Assembly: GCA_964409645.1 (NCBI GenBank)
Contig: CAYPEK010000021.1
Span: 1 to 47,349, forward strand
Length of the DNA: 47,349 nt
Direction: 5' to 3'
Origin: CAYPEK01 sp964409645
Lineage (GTDB): Bacteria; UBP15; UBA6099
The first letter of the stretch is position 1; each line of letters begins with the position of its first letter. Shown piece after piece: positions 32,719 through 40,843 of the stretch. The notes under the pieces were generated by a model, which saw nothing but the letters and a program-made list of their open reading frames with translations, was not told the DNA's origin and did not search any database. Position numbers and translations under genes: made by a program.

Positions 32719-32794
32719 GTTTTCCCTCTTTTTTCTTGTCTTCACCGGCTTTATCAACTATATTTTTGGAACTTGAGCGGGAGGCTTTTTACGA

Positions 32795-33424
32795 ATGAAG
32801 CAGAAAATGATGGCTTTTCTCGAATCCCTGATAAAGAAAAACGCATGGCTTGGTGTTTTTATCGGAATGTTTCTTGAATCTTCATTCGTGCCGATCCCGT
32901 CCGAAGCCGTTCTTCTGGCGTTCGGGACAGCCGTGCCGGTGCGCATTGTGACATTCGCGGGCGCGGTCGGATCGACTTGCGGCGGCATTCTCGGTTACTA
33001 CATAGGAAACAAAGGCGGACGACCGCTCGTTCGCGCCATCGGACCGTACATTTCGGTTGATGAGCACAAACTCGACAAAGCGCAGGCGTGGTTTAATAAG
33101 ACATCAAAGTTCGCGGACAATATGAAAAAGAAGATGCCGTACGTGCCGGAGATTGTGTTCGACACGCTTCTTTCCGCGTCGGGGTTATTCGTTCTGGTAT
33201 CGCGGCTGATTCCTTTTGTACCTTTCAAGGTCTTTTCAATCTCGTCGGGGATTTTAGGCCTTCATGTGCCTTCTTTCATTGTTTACACGCTCATCGGCTC
33301 GGTGCCGAGGTGTTTCATATTGTCAACAATCGGCAAAAAGCTGGAGAAATATAAAAAACCGGTACTTCTAGGCCTCAGTGCGCTTATCGTCGTCTATTTT
33401 GTCTATAAGATATTCTTCCATTGA
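32795..33424 (+). CDS. DedA/VTT-domain family membrane protein
   Basis: A 209-residue inner-membrane protein of the DedA (SNARE-associated/VTT) family, linked to membrane lipid flipping and proton-motive-force maintenance. It shows WLGVFIGMFLESSFVPIPSEAVLLAFG near the start, GGILGYYIGNKGGRPLVRAIG, then FVLVSRLIPFVPFKVFSISSGILGL (family motif F/SR-PxxR-like) and GSVPRCFILSTIGKKL. The C-terminal helix ends VYFVYKIFFH. The length is typical. It is monocistronic, and its upstream region holds repeat copy 3. Confidence 0.9.
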   Translation: MKQKMMAFLESLIKKNAWLGVFIGMFLESSFVPIPSEAVLLAFGTAVPVRIVTFAGAVGSTCGGILGYYIGNKGGRPLVRAIGPYISVDEHKLDKAQAWFNKTSKFADNMKKKMPYVPEIVFDTLLSASGLFVLVSRLIPFVPFKVFSISSGILGLHVPSFIVYTLIGSVPRCFILSTIGKKLEKYKKPVLLGLSALIVVYFVYKIFFH

Positions 33425-33506
33425 TATAACACGCGCATGATTTTTGTTTTAACGCTTTGAATGATTGCCGCTAAACAAGGCAGGGGGCGGCAACGCGTGT
33501 TTTGCG

Positions 33507-35099
33507 TTATTTCGCAAGCGGGGCGTATGCGCACCCGTCAGCCTGCAACGGGAAAACACCGTCTGCCGTTTCCAGTTGGCCCTGAAGCGCGCCGTCGGCG
33601 CGGGTGTGTATTTCGGCGGTGATTTTTTGTCTCGGAAACGTGATGCGCAGTTCCAGATCGCCGGCGCTGACGGGAAAATGCGGACACATCCGCCACGATT
33701 TGTCGTCTTTATCGATCCCCAATAGCTGCTCGACAACAAGATTGTTCACAAGTCCCGTCCAACCGATAAACTTCGTCCGCGGCTTGTCTTTCATTGTCCC
33801 GTAATTAAGTATATTTGTTTTCCTGTGCAGCCGTTCTATGCTGAATTGTTCGGGATCGTAGAACTCCCACAATTCGCCCGATTTGGAATAGTAACGATAT
33901 ACCCAATCGACTGTGCGGAACGCCAGATCGGCCGCCGCATCTTTGAAGCCGTACTGCTGCAAGCCGACGATGACCATATACGAAGTATTGATCCATACAG
34001 GCCCGCGCCACATATCAAGAAAATATTCTTCCTGATCGAGCGCCGTTGTCGGCAGCGGCATGGGGGTGTTGAAGATGTGTGGATCGAGAATGACGTCGAG
34101 CATCCGTTTTGCCTGCGCCCGGTCGGGGATGCTGCAGAAAAGAGGGAACAGCGACGAGACTGTTTTGACGCGAATCATTTGCTGCTTGTCGAGATCGAGA
34201 TCGTAATAAACGCTGTCTTTTTCGTCCCATAGGATGTCGTTGATGGATTTTTTGAGTGCGTCGGCCTGAGCGGCGAATTTCGCGGCGTCTTCGTTCCGGC
34301 CAAGTTCGTTCGCCATTTTTGCGAGAGTGTCGTTCTGCAACACGATAAAGGACGACATGTCTATAGCTGCGATTCGCCGCATGTTGCGGATTTTTGACAC
34401 TTCCCGGTTCGTGAAGCGTGGCGAATTGTCGATTCCCGATTCGTATGGATGCCGCCAGAAAAACAGCCCGTTTTCAAGTCGCCGGTTTTCGTAAAGCCAT
34501 TTGTTGTAATCGACAAGGACGGGATAGGCGTATTTAAGATAGTCTAAGTCTCCGTCCTTCTTGTAAAGCCGCCACACTGCCCAAGCCATCACCGGGGGCT
34601 GAGTTTCGTCGCTCTGCTCGTCGGCGGAGAAGACATGGCGGAGCATGCCGTTCAGCGCATGGTCCAGCACCGCCCTGTTGATTTCTCTTGCCGTGGAATC
34701 GTCCCATAAGCGCCACTCTTGGGAGATGAAAGCAGTGTCCCAGAGAAACACATCTTTTGGCCACGCCGGCCCCGGCTGAGCGTATCGCGTGCTGAATGGG
34801 GGCTCCGGCATTTGCAGATTGTAGAGCAATGTGTCGAAGACGGCGTTGAATCCGGTGGCCCAATAGGCTGAGCGATCGCTGTTGCTTAGCGCGGTTGCCG
34901 ACGGCGGCGGATAGAGCACGCCTTTTTGGGTGTACGTCTCAGCGGCTGCCGCAGGCAGCATTGGCACAAGGATTGTTATCACAAACAGGCTCAGACAGCG
35001 TGTCATGAGGCGCAGGCAATCCGCGCGGAGAAGCAATAATTCGAGATTTTTACAGCTTGTGTTACACGCTCGTTTTTTTCGGACTCGGTTCTCTGCCAT
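33507..35099 (-). CDS. Secreted GH63/MGH1-like alpha-glycosidase
   Basis: A 530-residue secreted enzyme with an (alpha/alpha)6 barrel like GH63 glucosidases, trehalase-like enzymes and mannosylglycerate hydrolase. Key segments are AWPKDVFLWDTAFISQEWRLW, DEQSDETQPPVMAWAVWRLYKK, FFWRHPYESGIDNSPRF, EYFLDMWRGPVWINTSYMV and KFIGWTGLVNNLVVEQLLGI. The start at 35099 has GGAGG six bases upstream. An internal ATG (residue 32, at 35006) would begin the clean signal peptide MTRCLSLFVITILVPMLPAAAA, so the N-terminal 31 residues may be an unusual extension or the start may be the inner one. The substrate is not known. It is divergent from the PIG-L gene. Confidence 0.82.
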   Translation of the reverse strand: MAENRVRKKRACNTSCKNLELLLLRADCLRLMTRCLSLFVITILVPMLPAAAAETYTQKGVLYPPPSATALSNSDRSAYWATGFNAVFDTLLYNLQMPEPPFSTRYAQPGPAWPKDVFLWDTAFISQEWRLWDDSTAREINRAVLDHALNGMLRHVFSADEQSDETQPPVMAWAVWRLYKKDGDLDYLKYAYPVLVDYNKWLYENRRLENGLFFWRHPYESGIDNSPRFTNREVSKIRNMRRIAAIDMSSFIVLQNDTLAKMANELGRNEDAAKFAAQADALKKSINDILWDEKDSVYYDLDLDKQQMIRVKTVSSLFPLFCSIPDRAQAKRMLDVILDPHIFNTPMPLPTTALDQEEYFLDMWRGPVWINTSYMVIVGLQQYGFKDAAADLAFRTVDWVYRYYSKSGELWEFYDPEQFSIERLHRKTNILNYGTMKDKPRTKFIGWTGLVNNLVVEQLLGIDKDDKSWRMCPHFPVSAGDLELRITFPRQKITAEIHTRADGALQGQLETADGVFPLQADGCAYAPLAK

Positions 35100-35245
35100 C
35101 TGCTGCCTCCAATGGAGCGTATTTTATCATATCCATAAGCTGAATAAAATGTGAAAATGTGACAAACCTCTTTCGAGCGCGGAAAAGCGAATTGCATCGG
35201 AATGTCAACGGATAACCCAAATGCGTGGTGAGTCCCTGCAATGAA

Positions 35246-35273
35246 TTGTCAAATCCATACTTGTTAATATGGT
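35246..35273 (+). promoter_or_regulatory. Candidate promoter of the PIG-L deacetylase gene
   Basis: TTGTCA (35246-35251), 16 bp, then TATGGT (35268-35273). It stands about 120 bp before the deacetylase start. The 295-bp gap 35100-35394 holds this signal and a possible 22-codon leader frame (35304-35372), but no larger gene. Confidence 0.4.
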
Positions 35274-35394
35274 AAACACGGGTACAAAATAGAGGGGATC
35301 GAGATGAGAATGAAGCTTATGCGCGCGCCCGGCAACTATAGAGTAACATCCCGTTTCATGTCGGAATGTTGAATACGCGGGTGGGGTGACAATA

Positions 35395-36234
35395 ATGAGT
35401 TCATCGATAAAAGCGGCTGTAGCACTGCTTATTACGGCAGTTGCGGTAATCGCGGGTGCGCGGATGGTGTGCGCGACGGACGGACACATGGCGAAAATGT
35501 ACGTTTTCGCGCACGAAGACGACGAGATGAACGTGGCCATACGAATCGTTACGCAACTGCGGAGCGGGAACGAAATATACTGTGTGTGGGTAACGGACGG
35601 CAGCAAGGGCGGCGCCGCCGCTGATGTGAGGCAGAAGGAGTCGCAGGAAGTCATGGACCTGCTCGGCGTTCCGCGCGACCACCTGTTTTTTCTCGGCTAT
35701 CACGACCAAGAGGCGTATCAACATCTGGACGAAATCATCAGCGACCTCAGCGGAATTGCGCAAAAAATCAGGCCCGACGAGATCATGTCCCACGCGTACG
35801 AGGGCGGACACATCGATCATGATGTCGTCTCTTTCGTCTCGACTCAGGTCGCAGCCGAAATCGGAATCGTCCATTACGAATTTCCCGACAGCAACATGGT
35901 TGGCGGGCAGACGCGGATTAATGAATTCCTCCCCGACAACCGCAGCCCGGTGCAGTGCACCCCGTACACGGACGAACTTTTTTCGCTCAAGATGAAACTG
36001 TACAACATGTATCCCAGCCAGAAGAAAAGCACTTCATACTCCATGTTGTACCTCGACAAACGGAAAATGAGAAAGAAGGGCGAACCGTTCAGAGTTGCGC
36101 CGTCATACGATTATTCGCGTCCGGCGGCGGAAGAACTCAGATATGGTCTTACGTCGAAAGGCAACGCTTCCTATGAAGAGTGGGCCGAAGCATACGGCAA
36201 GTTTACCGAGAAACATACAAGTCCCACGAAATAG
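35395..36234 (+). CDS. Secreted PIG-L/LmbE-family N-deacetylase
   Basis: Zinc-dependent deacetylase of the PIG-L family, which removes acetyl from N-acetylglucosamine-type sugars. A signal peptide of about 25-30 residues is followed by the metal-binding motif AHEDDEMN (the family usually has AHPDDE). VWVTDGSKGG, EVMDLLGVPRDHLFFLGYHD and the second metal motif GGHIDHDVVS follow. It has 279 residues from ATG 35395. An in-frame GTG nine bases earlier (35386) is possible. The Pro-to-Glu change in the first motif keeps the His and Asp ligands. With a secretion signal, the substrate is probably an extracellular or periplasmic glycan, in keeping with the neighbouring secreted glycosidase. Confidence 0.87.
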   Translation: MSSSIKAAVALLITAVAVIAGARMVCATDGHMAKMYVFAHEDDEMNVAIRIVTQLRSGNEIYCVWVTDGSKGGAAADVRQKESQEVMDLLGVPRDHLFFLGYHDQEAYQHLDEIISDLSGIAQKIRPDEIMSHAYEGGHIDHDVVSFVSTQVAAEIGIVHYEFPDSNMVGGQTRINEFLPDNRSPVQCTPYTDELFSLKMKLYNMYPSQKKSTSYSMLYLDKRKMRKKGEPFRVAPSYDYSRPAAEELRYGLTSKGNASYEEWAEAYGKFTEKHTSPTK

Positions 36235-36273
36235 AGCGCAATGAATTGTCCTGCGCTTGAGGCTGCGGAAAAT

Positions 36274-37149
36274 TTAAGTTTTAGTCGTTTCGATAATGTA
36301 CCTGAAACGTGAGTATCCGGAGAATCGTTCGATGTCGTTGCTTGTCACTTTTGAATTGATTGAGCTGTAGATTCTGCTGTCCATCGTTTCTTTTGTGAGC
36401 ACTTCCTTCGGCAGGGGCAAAACGCTTTTATTGAAGCATTCGTCGATTGTGTAATCAATCCCAAGAGAAGTAAATTTGTCGATAAGGAGTTTTGCGCTTG
36501 CGATGAAACTGTAGGTTACTTTGCCTTCCAAAACATTGTTAAAATTAAACTTGCTTTCCATTAGTCTGACACATGTCTGTTTTGAAAGGTTGTATATGTC
36601 GATAACAGAAATTTTTGTATTGCCTGTCGTTTCTGTGGTTTGGGTGGTTTTCGGAATAGCTCTTAGTCCGAGCAAAACCTCACCGCCTACACGCATTGGC
36701 GGCCGAAGCTTTGTGGAACGAGTTAAATAATCAATGTCCAATCTCGCTTTAACTATCAGCAGCCTGTCTGCTCCGGATATTTCCGCCAACGGTACGTCGT
36801 TTGACGCCATAAAAGTGAAAACTCCGTTCTTGAATGATCCGGAGTGAGCCATGCTCAGTACAGGCACGTTATAGTATTGGGTTCCCTCGAAGACGCTTGA
36901 GTTTATACCGATCTGTTTCAGATTGTCAGATTCCCGATGGAGGTGTCCGGCGTCATTGTTTTCGGTAAGTGTTATGAAACCGCCGGTGTGGACTTTTACG
37001 CGCACGTCTATTTCGTCGATGCCCAGAATCCGCGCGAGATTCTTTTGCAGTTGAGGAGTCAACGTGTCAACCGGATGGAGAACGAGCCAGCAATGCAGTG
37101 CAGAATTTGCGGTTTCGCTGACGATTCTGCCGTTCCATGTGGATTTCAA
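36274..37149 (-). CDS. Hypothetical protein
   Basis: I do not recognise this 291-residue protein. It shows no signal peptide, no membrane helix and no motif I can name. It alternates strands and helices in a way that suggests a soluble, cytoplasmic protein. Ser, Thr and Asn are frequent and the codons are more AT-rich than in flanking genes, a possible sign of transfer. The start codon is TTG (37149), with GGGG about nine bases before it and a TTGACA promoter upstream (37177-37206). It ends 39 bp from the convergent PIG-L gene. Confidence 0.6.
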   Translation of the reverse strand: MKSTWNGRIVSETANSALHCWLVLHPVDTLTPQLQKNLARILGIDEIDVRVKVHTGGFITLTENNDAGHLHRESDNLKQIGINSSVFEGTQYYNVPVLSMAHSGSFKNGVFTFMASNDVPLAEISGADRLLIVKARLDIDYLTRSTKLRPPMRVGGEVLLGLRAIPKTTQTTETTGNTKISVIDIYNLSKQTCVRLMESKFNFNNVLEGKVTYSFIASAKLLIDKFTSLGIDYTIDECFNKSVLPLPKEVLTKETMDSRIYSSINSKVTSNDIERFSGYSRFRYIIETTKT

Positions 37150-37176
37150 AATTATTTCCCCGATATTATCTTTATA

Positions 37177-37206
37177 TTATTAGAGCATAACGAAGCCGTT
37201 TGTCAA
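37177..37206 (-). promoter_or_regulatory. Candidate promoter of the hypothetical gene
   Basis: Minus-strand TTGACA (37206-37201), 18 bp, then TAATAA (37182-37177), about 30 bp upstream of the TTG start. Confidence 0.45.
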
Positions 37207-37454
37207 AGAGTTTGACGAGGGGCCTTTGTTTGGCAAAACTGTGATTATAGGGCAAAATCATAGGGGTGATCAGAAAGCAGAGAGGGGATGCAGAGGAGAC
37301 CGGGCGGTCGCCGGGAGTGTCGGGTGCTTTCGTATGAAATGAAAGAGAAGGCGCCGCTGAAATGATAAGTGCGGCGGCCGAAAAAAACATGTAGATATTT
37401 ATCCACATATATTAGCAATTTTAATTGTGGATTATTATTTACCCGCTTTTTCGA

Positions 37455-37460
37455 TATAAT
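37455..37460 (+). promoter_or_regulatory. Candidate -10 box of the second kup gene
   Basis: A perfect TATAAT about 52 bp before the kup start, with TTATTA 17 bp upstream as a weak -35. The remaining 362-bp divergent gap (37150-37511) shows GC-rich patches (37300-37380) but no gene I can support. Confidence 0.4.
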
Positions 37461-37511
37461 AGAAAAGTTTTGTTAATTTTGTGGTCATGATGAGGCAGGC
37501 AACGGCAGGTT

Positions 37512-39440
37512 ATGAGTAAAAGTAAAAACACTGGACAAGACGGAGTGGGTGCTGCACTGAACGGCGGCACTGAGCATAATAAAGACGTCGCGGCATTATC
37601 TCTGGCGGCTCTGGGGATTGTATTCGGCGATATCGGAACGAGTCCGCTTTATGCGATACGCGAATGTTTCATAGGCGAGAGCGGGATAAAGCTGACCGGC
37701 GCGAACATCATGGGCGATTTGTCGCTCATTTTCTGGTCGATGATTTTGATAGTAACGATTAAGTATCTCACTTTCATATTGAGGGCGGACAGTCAGGGCG
37801 AGGGTGGCGTTCTGGTGCTGACGTCGCTTGTGTCGTCGATGGTGTCGAAGGGGAAGAGCAAACGTAGGCTGCTTATAGCGATGGGGCTGTTCGGTGCGGC
37901 GTTGCTTTACGGCGACGGGATGATTACGCCAGCAATCTCGGTGTTGAGCGCTGTTGAGGGGCTCGACGTTGTCGCTTCAGGAATGAGCAAATTCGTTATT
38001 CCGCTCACGATAGTGATTCTCACGCTTCTGTTCCTGATGCAGTACAAGGGAACGGCGAGCATCGGCGCGATGTTCGGGCCGATTATTGCGGTGTGGCTTA
38101 CAACCATCGGCACGTTAGGGCTGCTGTCGATAATAAAAACGCCCGAAATTCTGAAGGCGCTGATGCCGTGGTACGGTATTGAGTTTCTGCTGCACAACAA
38201 ATATCACGGATTTCTGGCGTTGGGATCGGTTTTTCTGGCGGTGACGGGGGCGGAGGCGCTGTACGCGGACCTCGGCCATTTCGGAAAGAAGCCCATACGG
38301 CTCGTGTGGCTTTTCTTCGCGATGCCGATGCTCCTGCTGAATTATTTCGGGCAGGGCGCTTTCCTGCTCTCCAACCCGAAGGAGACGACGCCGTTTCATC
38401 CGTTCTATGCGCTTGTCCCGAGCTGGTTCCTGATCCCGATGGTGGTACTGGCTACGGCGGCGACGGTCATAGCGTCGCAGGCTGTGATCTCCGGCGCGTA
38501 TTCGCTGACGCGGCAGGCGATGCAGTACGGCTATCTGCCGCGCATGAGGATACTACACACGTCCCATCATCACATCGGACAGATATACGTGCCGGCGATC
38601 AACTGGTTTCTGATGATCGCCTGCATCGGGCTCGTTGTCGGTTTCAAATCATCGAGCAAGCTGGCTGCCGCGTATGGCATGGCGGTGACGGGCACGATGT
38701 TGATTTCGTCGCTGCTGTTCTACCGTGTCGCGCGTGAGCGCTGGCACTGGAAGCGCATATTGGCGATGGGGCTGGTGGCGATATTCCTGATTACGGACAT
38801 AACATTTCTCGCGGCGAATGCGACTAAACTGATTAAGGGCGCGTGGTTCCCGTTGTTCATAGGCGGTTCGATTTTTATGTTGATGACGACGTGGAAAAAG
38901 GGACGCGAGGTGCTTGCGGCGGAGATGAGATCACGCTCGGTTTCGCTTGCGGAATTCATGAAGGGGCTGAGAGAAGACCCGCCGCAGCGTGTGCCGGGGC
39001 AGGCGGTTTTCATGACCGGAAATCCGGAGATAGTGCCGCCCGCGCTGATTAAGAATCTATCGCAGAACCGGATTATCCATAGCCAAGTGGCAATCCTGAA
39101 TTTTTCGAGTCAGGATGTGCCGCGCGTGCCGGACAAGGAGAAAGTGAAGGTGGAGGAACTCGAAGCCGGTTTCTACCGGATTCAGATCACGCACGGGTAC
39201 ATGGAGAGCCCTAATATACGGCGAGTGTTCGAACTCGCGGGTGCTCAGGGGCTCGATTTCGATTTCGATAAAATCAGCTTCTTCCTCGGCCGCGAGCGGC
39301 TGATCCCCGGCGGCGGCGCTATGAAACCACGCCTCGCCGCGCTGTTCGGTTTCATGTCGCGCAACGCTCAGGACGCGACCGCGTTCTTCGAGATTCCGAC
39401 CGAACAAGTTATGGAAGTTGGCGTTCAGCTTAAAATCTGA
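37512..39440 (+). CDS. kup: Kup potassium uptake transporter, copy 2
   Basis: K+ uptake permease, 642 residues. It has the same blocks as the first kup: GIVFGDIGTSPLYAIRECF (about 36-54), VTIKYLTFILRADSQGEGG, GDGMITPAISVLSAVEGL, VTGAEALYADLGHFGKKPIR, RQAMQYGYLPRM and the end VMEVGVQLKI. A C-terminal hydrophilic domain (about 465-642) is present. The N-terminus is 8-10 residues longer and polar. Two such genes 12 kb apart suggest an old duplication with separate regulation. This copy has a conventional short leader with a TATAAT box, unlike copy 1. It precedes an NhaD-type antiporter by 19 bp, probably in one operon. Confidence 0.95.
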   Translation: MSKSKNTGQDGVGAALNGGTEHNKDVAALSLAALGIVFGDIGTSPLYAIRECFIGESGIKLTGANIMGDLSLIFWSMILIVTIKYLTFILRADSQGEGGVLVLTSLVSSMVSKGKSKRRLLIAMGLFGAALLYGDGMITPAISVLSAVEGLDVVASGMSKFVIPLTIVILTLLFLMQYKGTASIGAMFGPIIAVWLTTIGTLGLLSIIKTPEILKALMPWYGIEFLLHNKYHGFLALGSVFLAVTGAEALYADLGHFGKKPIRLVWLFFAMPMLLLNYFGQGAFLLSNPKETTPFHPFYALVPSWFLIPMVVLATAATVIASQAVISGAYSLTRQAMQYGYLPRMRILHTSHHHIGQIYVPAINWFLMIACIGLVVGFKSSSKLAAAYGMAVTGTMLISSLLFYRVARERWHWKRILAMGLVAIFLITDITFLAANATKLIKGAWFPLFIGGSIFMLMTTWKKGREVLAAEMRSRSVSLAEFMKGLREDPPQRVPGQAVFMTGNPEIVPPALIKNLSQNRIIHSQVAILNFSSQDVPRVPDKEKVKVEELEAGFYRIQITHGYMESPNIRRVFELAGAQGLDFDFDKISFFLGRERLIPGGGAMKPRLAALFGFMSRNAQDATAFFEIPTEQVMEVGVQLKI

Positions 39441-39459
39441 TATATAATAGACTACTGTT

Positions 39460-40824
39460 ATGAAGCTATTGAAAAAAAATATGGCGTTGCTTTCGTTTGT
39501 TGTCATGCTGATCGCATGTATGGCGTCGCCTTCGCTTGCCTCCGGAAAGGGCGGCGAACCGCGCCTCGAATACTGGAGCGTGATTCCGTTCGCGGGCATC
39601 CTGCTTTCGATCGCGATTGTTCCTCTTTTCGCGCATAAATGGTGGCACCACAATTTCCAGTGGGTATCGCTGGCGTGGGGACTGCCGGTGGCGGTATGGG
39701 TGATCTTTCTCAACCCGGAGTGGCTGTTCGACACGGCGATGGAGTATGCGGGTTTCATCGCGCTGCTCGGTTCGCTTTTCGTCATTTCGGGCGGAATCTA
39801 CATCAAGGGCAATCTTCGCGGCACGCCGCTCGTCAACACGATTATTCTGGCTATAGGTTGCGTGTTGGCTAATTTTGTCGGAACGACTGGCGCGTCGATG
39901 ATACTCGTCCGGCCGCTCATCCGCGCAAATTCCTTCCGCAAGCATCGCGTCCACATGGTCGTGTTTCTCATATTCATGGTGAGCAATGTGGGCGGCTGCC
40001 TGACTCCGCTCGGCGACCCGCCGCTGTTCCTCGGTCTGCTGAAAGGCGTTCCGTTCTTCTGGACGATGAAGCTGTTCCCCGAATGGCTTTTTATGTGCGG
40101 GACGCTGCTTGTGATTTTCTATCTGCTCGATCTGCACTACTATCACAACCGCGAGGAAGTGTCGGGCAAGTACCAGTTCGAGCCGCTGGTGATCGAGGGC
40201 AAAGCGAATTTCCTGCTGCTCGGCGGAGTGATGGGCGCGGTTCTCCTGTACTCCTTCCTGCCGGTATCGATGGGGTGGTGGCGGGAAGTGATCCAGATCG
40301 CCATTATGGTGATTATCGCGGCAGTTTCCTACAGATGGACTCCGAACAACGTACACGTCGAAAACGAATTTACTTGGTTGCCGATCCGCGAAGTCGCAAT
40401 ATTGTTCGCCGGTATATTCGTGTGCATGATACCGGCTCTTAAGATTTTGCATGAAAGAGGCGGCGAATTCGGCGTGACGCATCCGTGGCAGTTCTTCTGG
40501 GCTACCGGGCTGCTTTCGAGCTTCCTCGACAATGCGCCGACGTATCTGACGTTTATGTCGCTCGGAATGTCGATCAGCCACGGCGCGACCGACCTGATGC
40601 GGCTGATGGACGGAGAGATAAGCGGAACGATTCTGCGCGCGATTTCGCTCGGCGCGGTCTTCATGGGCGCAAACTCTTACATCGGCAACGGACCGAACTT
40701 CATGGTGAAATCGATCGCCGATCATTCGGGCGTGAAGATGCCGTTGTTTTTCGGCTACATGGCGTGGGCGGCGGTGGTGCTGATACCGCTGTTCATTCTC
40801 ACGACGCTGATTTTCTTCAGATAA
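39460..40824 (+). CDS. NhaD-type Na+/H+ antiporter (ion transporter superfamily)
   Basis: A 454-residue membrane protein of the ArsB/NhaD (IT) superfamily. An N-terminal signal-like helix (about 8-27) is followed by about 11 helices. Hallmarks are FVGTTGASMILVRPLIRAN, NVGGCLTPLGDPPLFLGLLKGVPFFWT and, in the second half, GLLSSFLDNAPTYLTF and GANSYIGNGPNFMVKSIA, where two half-helix motifs face each other. The DNAP and GDPP motifs are those of Na+/H+ antiporters of this group. A citrate-type substrate is less likely. It follows kup by 19 bp, so Na+ export with K+ import would make physiological sense. Confidence 0.85.
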   Translation: MKLLKKNMALLSFVVMLIACMASPSLASGKGGEPRLEYWSVIPFAGILLSIAIVPLFAHKWWHHNFQWVSLAWGLPVAVWVIFLNPEWLFDTAMEYAGFIALLGSLFVISGGIYIKGNLRGTPLVNTIILAIGCVLANFVGTTGASMILVRPLIRANSFRKHRVHMVVFLIFMVSNVGGCLTPLGDPPLFLGLLKGVPFFWTMKLFPEWLFMCGTLLVIFYLLDLHYYHNREEVSGKYQFEPLVIEGKANFLLLGGVMGAVLLYSFLPVSMGWWREVIQIAIMVIIAAVSYRWTPNNVHVENEFTWLPIREVAILFAGIFVCMIPALKILHERGGEFGVTHPWQFFWATGLLSSFLDNAPTYLTFMSLGMSISHGATDLMRLMDGEISGTILRAISLGAVFMGANSYIGNGPNFMVKSIADHSGVKMPLFFGYMAWAAVVLIPLFILTTLIFFR

Positions 40825-40843
40825 ATAGAAATCGGAAGATGCT

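Noticed and set aside
33428..33501. AACACGCG ... CGCGTGTT inverted repeat between the DedA and GH63-like genes
   Set aside because: Arms are only 8 bp with a loop of about 58 bases and no T-run, so I do not call it a terminator.
35238..36250. The 13-mer GCAATGAATTGTC at 35238-35250 and at 36238-36250, exactly 1000 bp apart and flanking the PIG-L gene
   Set aside because: Several identical 13-mer pairs are expected by chance in 47 kb. No further flank similarity is visible.
37172..37408. A 78-codon minus-strand frame in the gap before kup copy 2
   Set aside because: It has no ribosome binding site, overlaps the promoter region of the hypothetical gene and shows no domain.
39466..40725. A 419-codon minus-strand frame
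   Set aside because: It is antisense to the NhaD-type antiporter and is rich in Arg, His and Glu as expected for a shadow frame.
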